This document shows, in pieces, positions 1 through 5,684 of a stretch of 6,562 nucleotides of DNA. This stretch comes from Planctomycetota bacterium (GTDB lineage: Bacteria > Planctomycetota > Phycisphaerae > Tepidisphaerales > Tepidisphaeraceae). Positions within the stretch are counted from its first letter, which is position 1. Each line of letters starts with the position of its first letter. Under the pieces are notes generated by a model. The model saw only the letters and a list, made by a program, of their open reading frames with translations. It was not told the DNA's origin and searched no databases. The position numbers and the translations under genes were made by a program. Where the stretch lies: positions 1-6,562 of the forward strand of contig JAKORQ010000347.1 in the NCBI GenBank assembly GCA_029777755.1. Reading direction: 5' to 3'.

Positions 1-34
1 AATCACTGCTTTTTTGGAGCCAGTAGACGCCTGA
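1..34 (+). CDS. Possible 3' end of an upstream gene (last ~10 codons)
   Basis: The frame starting at base 2 is open and reads ITAFLEPVDA followed by TGA at 32-34. The A of this stop is also the A of the miaB ATG, giving a TGATG junction of the kind common between co-transcribed genes. The stretch is far too short to identify a product, and an 11-codon open frame can easily occur by chance. If real, it would make miaB the distal gene of an operon. The GGAG at 16-19 would then lie inside this gene's end. Confidence 0.25.
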   Translation, partial: ITAFLEPVDA

Positions 35-1506
35 TGAAAAGACGCCTTTATCTCGAGACATTCGGCTGCCAGATGAACGTGCTCGACAGCGAGCTGGTGC
101 TCAACCAGCTTCGCGCCATGGGTTACGAGCAGGTCAGTACGCGCGACGGAGCCGACGTGGTGATCTACAACACCTGCTCCGTGCGCGAGCATGTCGAGCA
201 GAAGGTCTGGTCGCGCCTGGGTGAACTTCGCGAGATCAAGGCAAGCGCGCCTCATATGGTCATTGGCGTAATCGGGTGCATGGCCGAGCGCGAGGGAACC
301 GATATCTTCCGCCGCTACCCGCACCTGGACATCCTCTGTGGACCGGGAGAGTTGGATAAGCTGCCGGCCATGGTGCAAAGCGCCGCCCTCTCCAACTCCA
401 ACGCCACCAGCCCAACCAACACCACAGCGAGACAGGTGGCGCTGACGGGCAAGAACACCCGCCGATCCACCACCCTGCAGGCAGCCGAGGACGGCCTGGA
501 GACGCTTGACCTTTCCCGCAGCTTCTCCCCTGCCGATGGCCGCACGCAGGCATACGTGCGCATCACGCGCGGCTGCAACAAGTTCTGCTCATACTGCATC
601 GTGCCGTTCACCCGCGGTGCTGAGGTGCATCGCCCTCCGCAGAACATCATCGAGGAAGTGCGCCGCCTCGCCGATGGCGGATACCTGGAGGTCACACTGC
701 TGGGCCAGACGGTCAATCACTATGCCTACCAGCACGGCGATGGCCGAACGACCACGTTCGCCGACCTGCTCTACCAGATCCACGAGGCCGTGCCGCAGCT
801 TCCGCGTCTGCGCTTCGTCACCAGCTTCCCACGCGACTTCACCGTCGAGGCGCTGCAGGCGATGCGCGACTGCCAGCGCATCTGCCGCTACCTGCACATT
901 CCCGCACAAAGTGGCTCTGACCGGGTCCTGCGACTGATGAACCGTGGCTACACCGCCGGGCAGTATATTGAGCTGATTGACCGCGCCCGCGAGATGATGC
1001 CCGATATCTCCCTGGCATCCGACTTCATCGTCGGCTTCCCGACGGAAACCGAGGAGGAGTTCCAGATGACGGTCGAGCTGACGAAGCACTGCCGCTTCAA
1101 GAACAGCTTTATCTTCAAGTACTCGCCCCGGCCGGGTACCCATGCAGCGCAGAAGTATCCCGATGACATCCCCGATGAGGTGAAGCGCCGCAGGAACAAT
1201 GAACTGCTGGCGGTGCAGGGCGAGATCTGCGCCGCCAACAACGCAGCCATGGTCGGGCAGACGGTGGACATCATCGTCGAGGGCGAAGGCTCGCTTGCTT
1301 CGCCTCCCGCGGTGGACGCCGTCAAGGTTGAACTGGGCTGGGAGAAGCGCAAGGCACAGAGTAGCGACCAGAAGCAGTTGATCGGCCGCACCCGGGGCGA
1401 CCAGATCGTCGCCTTCAACGCCGACCCGAAGCTGATCGGCAAGATCGTCAATGTGAAGATCACCGCTGCCCGCCAGATGACGCTGTTTGGCGAACTGGTG
1501 AACTAA
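34..1506 (+). CDS. miaB: MiaB, tRNA-2-methylthio-N6-dimethylallyladenosine synthase
   Basis: This is a radical-SAM methylthiotransferase that converts i6A37 to ms2i6A37 in tRNAs, using two [4Fe-4S] clusters. The N-terminal methylthiotransferase domain (about 1-115) has its three cluster cysteines at Cys12 (ETFGCQMN), Cys48 (NTCSVRE) and Cys82 (GVIGCMAE). The radical-SAM CxxxCxxC motif is Cys181, Cys185 and Cys188 (RGCNKFCSYC). It is followed by LLGQTVN (222-228) and LHIPAQSGSDRVL (287-299). A C-terminal TRAM RNA-binding domain covers about 406-488, with GRTR at 451-454. At 490 residues it is slightly longer than E. coli MiaB (474). The extra length lies in an Asn/Thr-rich linker (about 116-168) and an insertion in TRAM (about 419-445). 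The ATG at 34 gives the usual short lead into ETFGCQMN. The nearest Shine-Dalgarno-like GGAG (16-19) is 14 bases upstream, which is rather far. The frame is open to the window edge, so a longer start cannot be strictly excluded. All six cluster cysteines are intact, so it should be active. Confidence 0.97.
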   Translation: MKRRLYLETFGCQMNVLDSELVLNQLRAMGYEQVSTRDGADVVIYNTCSVREHVEQKVWSRLGELREIKASAPHMVIGVIGCMAEREGTDIFRRYPHLDILCGPGELDKLPAMVQSAALSNSNATSPTNTTARQVALTGKNTRRSTTLQAAEDGLETLDLSRSFSPADGRTQAYVRITRGCNKFCSYCIVPFTRGAEVHRPPQNIIEEVRRLADGGYLEVTLLGQTVNHYAYQHGDGRTTTFADLLYQIHEAVPQLPRLRFVTSFPRDFTVEALQAMRDCQRICRYLHIPAQSGSDRVLRLMNRGYTAGQYIELIDRAREMMPDISLASDFIVGFPTETEEEFQMTVELTKHCRFKNSFIFKYSPRPGTHAAQKYPDDIPDEVKRRRNNELLAVQGEICAANNAAMVGQTVDIIVEGEGSLASPPAVDAVKVELGWEKRKAQSSDQKQLIGRTRGDQIVAFNADPKLIGKIVNVKITAARQMTLFGELVN

Positions 1507-1532
1507 GTCTGATCCGCTGAAGTTGAGCTGCT

Positions 1533-2414
1533 CTAACCTCTGAATTGCGGGGTTTGTGGGTTGAGCGCCTGGGCAAGCGAGTTGATGACATCGCGCGCCA
1601 GCGCGCTGCGCATGCCGAAAGTCTGCCCGGCGACCTCCCCTGCCAGGCCATGGTAATGCGCTCCCAGCCACGCCGCCTCGAATGGATCTACGTTCTGCGC
1701 CAGCAGCGTCCCGATCACCCCGGAGAGAATGTCTCCCGATCCAGCCTTCGACAGTGTCGAGTCGCCGGTATTGTTGATGGCGTAGCGAATGCCGTCAGTG
1801 ATGACCGTCTTCTCGCCCTTCAGCAAGACGACCTGGCTGAAGTGCCGGGCGGCGGCCGCCGCGATCTCCAGCCGCCCTTCGTAATCACTGGGTGTCTGCC
1901 CATTGCCAAACAGCCGCGCCAGTCGGGACATCTCCCCGGGGTGCGGAGTGAGCACTGCGGTGCGCGGCTCTCGCTGGAGCTTCACTTTCCCGGCGGCGAT
2001 GAGGTTCAGGCCATCAGCATCGATCACCAGCGGCGCCTTCGACTTCAGGGCGGATTTCAGCAGCTTTGCGGAAAGACTCGTCTGCCCCAGCCCCGGGCCA
2101 ACTACAACAGCGTCACATTCCGCTATCGCCTTCGTCACCGGCGCAAGCGAACTGCCAACCGGAATTCCCACCGCTTCCGGCGCCACCGTCAGCACAAACG
2201 GCAGAGTTCGAGCATCGCACGCCAGGTACGCCAGACCACATCCCGTGCGCAGAGCGGCCAGTGCCGCAAACGCCGGCGCTCCCACGATCCCCTCGCTGCC
2301 GCCCACGATCAGCACCTTGCCGAACTGCCCCTTATGCCCACTCACCGGGCGTGGCGGCAGCGGCGGCAGCTTCATGGCCCGCAGCAGGCCGGAGATTCGT
2401 TTGCTCTTGCTCAT
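1533..2414 (-). CDS. nnrD: NnrD, ADP/ATP-dependent NAD(P)H-hydrate dehydratase (stand-alone)
   Basis: This ribokinase-like enzyme dehydrates the damaged S-form of NAD(P)HX back to NAD(P)H at the expense of ADP or ATP. It corresponds to the C-terminal half of YjeF. Visible family motifs, in order, are HKGQFGKVLIVGGS (27-40), GPGLG (106-110), IDADGLN (131-137), TPHPGEMSRL (156-165), LLKGEKTVITDG (197-208) and the nucleotide/catalytic motif AGSGD (224-228), where Asp228 is the expected base. The 293-residue length fits a dehydratase without the NnrE epimerase domain that is fused to it in many bacteria; an epimerase would have to be encoded elsewhere. The ATG at 2414 overlaps the larB stop as ATGA, so translational coupling is likely. 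Met14, just before the core fold, is an alternative start. The short basic N-terminus shows no signal peptide, so the enzyme is cytoplasmic. It ends in TAG 26 bases from the convergent miaB stop. Confidence 0.93.
   Translation of the reverse strand: MSKSKRISGLLRAMKLPPLPPRPVSGHKGQFGKVLIVGGSEGIVGAPAFAALAALRTGCGLAYLACDARTLPFVLTVAPEAVGIPVGSSLAPVTKAIAECDAVVVGPGLGQTSLSAKLLKSALKSKAPLVIDADGLNLIAAGKVKLQREPRTAVLTPHPGEMSRLARLFGNGQTPSDYEGRLEIAAAAARHFSQVVLLKGEKTVITDGIRYAINNTGDSTLSKAGSGDILSGVIGTLLAQNVDPFEAAWLGAHYHGLAGEVAGQTFGMRSALARDVINSLAQALNPQTPQFRG
2411..2414 (-). other. ATGA stop/start overlap coupling larB and nnrD
   Basis: Read on the - strand these four bases are ATGA. The ATG begins nnrD and the TGA ends larB. 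The nnrD start has only a weak GAAG-like sequence in front of it (inside the larB tail), so translation probably depends on ribosomes terminating on larB. This is direct sequence evidence that the two genes share a transcript. Confidence 0.85.
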
Positions 2415-3196
2415 CGCTTCACATGTTCAACCAGCCGCTGATACACCTTGCCCGCACAGAACGCCGCCCCGAATCCGTTGTCGATGTTCACCACCGAGAC
2501 TCCCGATGCGCAACTGTTGAGCATCCCCAGCAGGGCGGCCAGTCCGCCGAAGCTGGCTCCATATCCCACTGAGGTAGGCACGGCAAACACCGGCGAAGCA
2601 ACCAGCCCACCAACCACGCTGGGAAGCGCTCCTTCCATCCCTGCCACAACGATCACCGCGCAGGCCTTCTGCAGTGTCGTGACATGCGCCAGCAGGCGAT
2701 GCAAACCGCTCACCCCCACATCACTTACCCGCGCCACAGGCACATCCATAAAACGCAGCGTGAATGCCGCCTCCTCGGCCACCGGCATGTCGGCCGTACC
2801 CGCCGACACTACCGCAACGAACGGCTCACCATCATCGACATTCGCCTCCCCGACGGGCTGCTTCTCATTCAGGATGGCCGCCCGCGCCATGCGATTGATC
2901 ACGATCCCCGCGAACTGCTTCTCCAGCGCCTCGATCTGTTCCTGCGAGGCCCTGGTGGCCAGCACACGTGCCCCGGTGGCCGACAGCCTGACGGCGATAC
3001 CCACCACCTGCTCGACCGTCTTGCCCTGACAGAAGATCACCTCAGGATTGCCACAGCGAAGTGCACGGTGATGATCCAGGGTTGCATACCTAAGCGACTC
3101 AAACGGCAGCTTGCGCAACTGGTCCAGCGCCTTCTCCACATCACACCGCCCGCCCTGGACCGCCGCGAGCAACTCCCTGAGCTGACTTATCTCCAT
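2411..3196 (-). CDS. larB: LarB, pyridinium-3,5-biscarboxylic acid mononucleotide synthase
   Basis: LarB carries out the first step of nickel-pincer nucleotide cofactor synthesis. It carboxylates nicotinic acid adenine dinucleotide and releases AMP to give P2CMN, which LarE then sulfurates and LarC loads with nickel. The N-terminal part has the LarB signature LDHHRALRCGNPEVIF (40-55). The C-terminal PurE-like (AIR carboxylase) domain from about 125 onward shows SAGTADMPVAEEA (131-143), SDVGVSGLHRLL (158-169), AGMEGALPSVVGGL (185-198), PTSVGYGASFGGL (207-219), LNSCA (226-230) and NIDNGFGA (237-244). Cys229 in LNSCA corresponds to the conserved cysteine implicated in covalent substrate attachment. 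The 261-residue length is normal for LarB. An in-frame TAA four codons upstream (3206-3208) fixes the ATG at 3196 as the earliest start. A GAGG only two bases before the ATG is a poorly spaced ribosome site. Neither larC nor larE is in the window. Older pipelines would call this an AIR carboxylase homologue, but the N-terminal half separates it from PurE. Confidence 0.95.
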   Translation of the reverse strand: MEISQLRELLAAVQGGRCDVEKALDQLRKLPFESLRYATLDHHRALRCGNPEVIFCQGKTVEQVVGIAVRLSATGARVLATRASQEQIEALEKQFAGIVINRMARAAILNEKQPVGEANVDDGEPFVAVVSAGTADMPVAEEAAFTLRFMDVPVARVSDVGVSGLHRLLAHVTTLQKACAVIVVAGMEGALPSVVGGLVASPVFAVPTSVGYGASFGGLAALLGMLNSCASGVSVVNIDNGFGAAFCAGKVYQRLVEHVKR

Positions 3197-3208
3197 GGCC
3201 TCATCTTA

Positions 3209-3237
3209 GCGGCAATTATCTCCCGCGAGAATGCCGC
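3209..3237 (-). other. Nested inverted repeat in the larB leader
   Basis: In the 60-base gap between the propeller gene's stop and larB, the - strand reads GCGGCA, one base, TCTC-GCGG-GAGA, four bases, TGCCGC. The outer 6-bp and inner 4-bp stems can nest into one imperfect hairpin. It has no T-run after it (TAAGATGAGG follows), so it is a weak candidate for a terminator. It ends immediately before the larB ribosome-binding region and could instead be an RNA-processing or translation-modulating structure. Chance occurrence in GC-rich DNA remains quite possible. Confidence 0.3.
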
Positions 3238-3256
3238 GGAGGCAATCGCTGATCGG

Positions 3257-5569
3257 CTACTGTTGCGGCGCGCCCCGAAAGATTCCACGCGATCTCGTCC
3301 CGACGTACACCACACCGTGCTCCTGCATGTCGCCGGCGAACGCCGGGCCGAACGTCGGGAACGCCTGCACGCTTTCATCGTTGATCTGCACCCAGCTCTC
3401 ACCGGCGTCATCCGAGCGATACAGCCGGCAATCTACTGTACTGTCCGTAGGCTGTTCACCGCCGATCTGCCCGAAGAAGTAGAGTGCAGGGTAATCTTCC
3501 GCGGTCTTCGCCTTGCCGATCGCGATGTTCTCCGCCCAGGTGATTCCAGCGAGTTTCACCCATGAGCTTCCGCCATCGCTTGATCGAAACAGCCCATGCT
3601 CCCGCAGCGCCAGCCACAGCTCGCCACCGCGCCCCGGCACACTCTCCAGACGATGCCAGTCGCCATGCACGCCGGCCTGCCTCGGAAGCGTGCTCACCTC
3701 GTGGAACCGTCTGCCTCCATCCTCGGTTCGGTAAAAGCGCCCGTCGCGTCGATCGTACAGGTAGAACACGCCCGGCCGCACTCGGTCGGCCGCCAGGCAA
3801 CGATAGAACGACATCGCCGACTGCGTTGAGATCATCCCCAGCGGCGCGCCATCCGAAGGAAACCACGACTGCCCGTTATCAACGGTGTAGTACACGGACG
3901 TAGTTGCATTGCCGGCCGGGGCCCAGACGACGTTTATCGGGTCAACGCCAAGGGCGATTCTTCCAAACTGCGCCCCATCAAACGGCCGCGACACAAATGC
4001 CCGGAACAGTCTGCCATTGTCCAGTGAATAACCAGCTTCCCCGGTCTGGTTCCACGGCCAACCACCGCACAATACCACCCTGTCGGGATTATCCGGGTGG
4101 ATGTCCATGTCCAGCACGGCCTGATATCCTCGCAGCCCCGGTTCGCGATTCCAACTGCCATCGCGCTCCTGCCGCCGCAGGCGACTGGTGGGCGCATCCT
4201 CAGGAGTCCCATGCCGAAAACCGCCGAATCCATACACGCCACTGATCAGCGGCGCGCCTTCGTTGGGGGATATCAGCTCAATGCTGTTAGTCTGCTCTCT
4301 CCCGGCGCCAACCAGGGACACCGTCACACGCGCCTCGCCAACGCCGTCGATCGAGCATACCCCCGAAGAAGACATATGCCAGACGCGCGATGGCTCGACC
4401 GGGTCAAACGCGATATCCGCGGTGTTCGCGCCCCACTCAATTGAACCATCAGCGCGCAGCCATGCGGGATAGTCAGCGAACCGCACGCTGTTACCCTGTC
4501 GCTGGGGATCGTGGCTGTATCTTCGCCAGCTCTCGCCGCCATTCTCCGAGTAGTAAAACGATGTCCCGCCCTGCCTCAGCAGTTCGGCCACCACAACCCG
4601 GGCAGGATTGCGCGGATCAAAGTTCACCCCGCAGAAGGGCCGGCCTTTGCGGTCCTGCGGCGTAATATCGTGCCATACTCCGCCGCGCATTCGCCAGACA
4701 CGGTCGTTATAGGTGGTGAGATAGAGTGTGCCGTCAGGCGCGACTCTCCCACGCAGCGGAATGGTATTGGCATCAAGCCCCGGGCCTTCCGTCACGCGCA
4801 TCCAGCTCTCCCCGGCATCCTCAGTCACGTAAAGACCGCCGGAGATCTGTGCCCGCCTGTCCGGGCAGACCCCCACGTACCACCTCTGGGTTGGCTTGCC
4901 GCTCTGGCCCGTTGTGAAATCGCCGGCCACGAACATCAGGCCTGCCCAGGATCTCCCCTTCGTGGGGAAAGACTCGACCACCTCCCACGTCTCGCCGCCA
5001 TCCCGGCTCGTGAGCAGCCCATCGTTGCGCGTCGCAAAGAAGAGGATCTCGGGAGCATTGATGTCGATTGCCAGCCGTTCTCCCGCTTCGCGATATTCAC
5101 CATCGCTGTCGCTTCTCACCGGCCGGCCGGCCGCGTTTGTCACATTCAGCCGCCGCCATGTCTTGCCGCCATCTTCGGTCTTGAGCAGATCATGCTCGCG
5201 CGCAGAGCGCATGCCGCTGGCGATGTAGATGACATCAGGATTGTCAGGATGAACCGCCACGCTCTCGACGTAGGTCAGCTCGCCCCACCTGAACGGTATG
5301 CTGTCGGTGAGCGATATCCAGGCGGCATTGCTCGTGCGATCCAACTTCCAGATCCCGCCTGACTCGCCGCGGATGATCAGGCACTCCGGCCGGCGGGCGC
5401 TCCATACCATGCCAGTGACCTGCCCCACTCCGCCAGTGACGACATTTGTGTAGCTGTACGCCTCGCGCCCCACCACCGTGACCGGCTCAGTCTGAGGAAT
5501 CTCCTGAGCCACCAGCCCGGCCGAGAAAAGCGATACAAACCCCACAACTCGCAGAAGCGCTCCAGACAT
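3257..5569 (-). CDS. Secreted GH74-like double beta-propeller protein with non-canonical active-site residues
   Basis: This 770-residue protein resembles GH74 xyloglucanases along its whole length. Numbering is from the ATG at 5569. A signal peptide spans 1-21 (hydrophobic core LLRVVGFVSLFSAGLVA, cleavage before Gln22). GH74 landmarks are VVTGGVGQVTGM (43-54), GERLAID (163-169), DGTLYLTTYND (279-289), APLISGVYGFGGFRH (439-453), WAPAGN (549-554), YPALYFFGQIGG (693-704) and a C-terminal VVYVGTRSRGIF (753-764). Nine Asp-box motifs mark propeller blades. The two family catalytic aspartates, in RTDIGG-like and GDIGGF-like contexts, align without gaps to Glu69 (RGESGG) and Gly447 (VYGFGGF), so ordinary xyloglucan hydrolysis is doubtful. 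No carbohydrate-binding module or dockerin follows the second propeller. A GTG at 5662 would add 31 arginine-rich residues ahead of the signal peptide and read through a hairpin; I reject it. No strong Shine-Dalgarno precedes the ATG. Automatic annotation may call it BNR/sialidase or sortilin-like. Family confidence is high, activity unknown. Confidence 0.87.
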   Translation of the reverse strand: MSGALLRVVGFVSLFSAGLVAQEIPQTEPVTVVGREAYSYTNVVTGGVGQVTGMVWSARRPECLIIRGESGGIWKLDRTSNAAWISLTDSIPFRWGELTYVESVAVHPDNPDVIYIASGMRSAREHDLLKTEDGGKTWRRLNVTNAAGRPVRSDSDGEYREAGERLAIDINAPEILFFATRNDGLLTSRDGGETWEVVESFPTKGRSWAGLMFVAGDFTTGQSGKPTQRWYVGVCPDRRAQISGGLYVTEDAGESWMRVTEGPGLDANTIPLRGRVAPDGTLYLTTYNDRVWRMRGGVWHDITPQDRKGRPFCGVNFDPRNPARVVVAELLRQGGTSFYYSENGGESWRRYSHDPQRQGNSVRFADYPAWLRADGSIEWGANTADIAFDPVEPSRVWHMSSSGVCSIDGVGEARVTVSLVGAGREQTNSIELISPNEGAPLISGVYGFGGFRHGTPEDAPTSRLRRQERDGSWNREPGLRGYQAVLDMDIHPDNPDRVVLCGGWPWNQTGEAGYSLDNGRLFRAFVSRPFDGAQFGRIALGVDPINVVWAPAGNATTSVYYTVDNGQSWFPSDGAPLGMISTQSAMSFYRCLAADRVRPGVFYLYDRRDGRFYRTEDGGRRFHEVSTLPRQAGVHGDWHRLESVPGRGGELWLALREHGLFRSSDGGSSWVKLAGITWAENIAIGKAKTAEDYPALYFFGQIGGEQPTDSTVDCRLYRSDDAGESWVQINDESVQAFPTFGPAFAGDMQEHGVVYVGTRSRGIFRGAPQQ
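3392..5179 (-). repeat. Nine degenerate Asp-box (BNR) motifs within the propeller protein
   Basis: The pattern S/T-x-D-x-G-x-x-W/F recurs at residues 131 (TEDGGKTW), 188 (SRDGGETW), 249 (TEDAGESW), 341 (SENGGESW), 515 (SLDNGRLF), 562 (TVDNGQSW), 615 (TEDGGRRF), 663 (SSDGGSSW) and 719 (SDDAGESW). Motif 515 is the most degenerate, and 615 has Phe for Trp. They sit on beta-hairpin turns of propeller blades and are structural rather than catalytic. Four lie in the N-terminal half and five in the C-terminal half, matching a two-propeller layout. A second recurring phrase, HPDNPD/DPxNP (residues 107-112, 319-323 and 491-496), marks the strand leading into several blades. Confidence 0.9.
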
Positions 5570-5609
5570 ACGCGGGTTTCTACCATGAACAAAATGCAGC
5601 GCATAGAAG

Positions 5610-5641
5610 CGGGAGCGCAATAGTTGCCTCAAGCGCTCCCG
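5610..5641 (-). terminator. Perfect 9-bp GC-rich inverted repeat, candidate terminator of the TPR-like gene
   Basis: On the - strand CGGGAGCGC (5641-5633) is followed by a 14-base loop and its exact complement GCGCTCCCG (5618-5610). It lies 43 bases after the stop of the TPR-like gene and 40 bases before the ATG of the propeller gene. The sequence after it on the - strand, CTTCTATGCG, has only a weak T content, so it is not a textbook intrinsic terminator. On the + strand the stem can be extended by a G-U and an A-U pair. A terminator, an attenuator/leader hairpin or a transcript-stabilising stem are all possible. I could see no convincing -35/-10 pair in the gap. Confidence 0.4.
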
Positions 5642-5684
5642 TTCTCCGTACCACAGCCGCACAACACAGTATGCCGCGCCGGCT

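Noticed and set aside
589..1671. 360-codon open frame on the - strand opposite miaB
   Set aside because: It is antisense to a certain gene with all catalytic motifs, its composition (Arg/Leu/Val/His-rich) is typical of a complement shadow in GC-rich DNA, and it shows no recognisable domain.
1545..2441. 298-codon open frame on the + strand opposite nnrD
   Set aside because: It is a Gln/Arg/Pro-rich shadow of nnrD, which is supported by its AGSGD, HPGE and GPGLG motifs.
2411..3196. Calling the AIR-carboxylase-like protein PurE
   Set aside because: The extra N-terminal region with LDHHRALRCGNPEVIF and the AGMEGALPSVVGGL and LNSCA motifs are LarB-specific, and PurE is much shorter.
2684..3565. 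293-codon open frame on the + strand crossing the larB/propeller gap
   Set aside because: It spans the antisense of two unrelated genes and their spacer, has no motif, and does not respect gene boundaries.
4511..5362. 283-codon open frame on the + strand opposite the propeller gene
   Set aside because: It is Pro/Arg/His/Ala-rich shadow sequence opposite a gene with clear Asp-box repeats and GH74 landmarks.
3257..5569. Calling the propeller protein a sialidase or sortilin (VPS10) homologue
   Set aside because: Asp boxes are shared by all these folds. The non-Asp-box landmarks (VVTGG..TGM, GERLAID, PLISG...GGFRH, YPALY) and the length fit GH74 instead.
5608..5645. sigma70-like promoter (TTGAGG ... 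TTCTAT) on the - strand in the gap before the propeller gene
   Set aside because: The -10-like element matches the consensus at only three of six positions and the -35-like element lies in the hairpin loop; this is not better than chance.
5570..5662. N-terminal extension of the propeller protein from a GTG start
   Set aside because: It would bury the signal peptide 31 residues inside the protein behind an Arg-rich stretch and pass through a perfect inverted repeat. The ATG at 5569 gives a normal secretory N-terminus.
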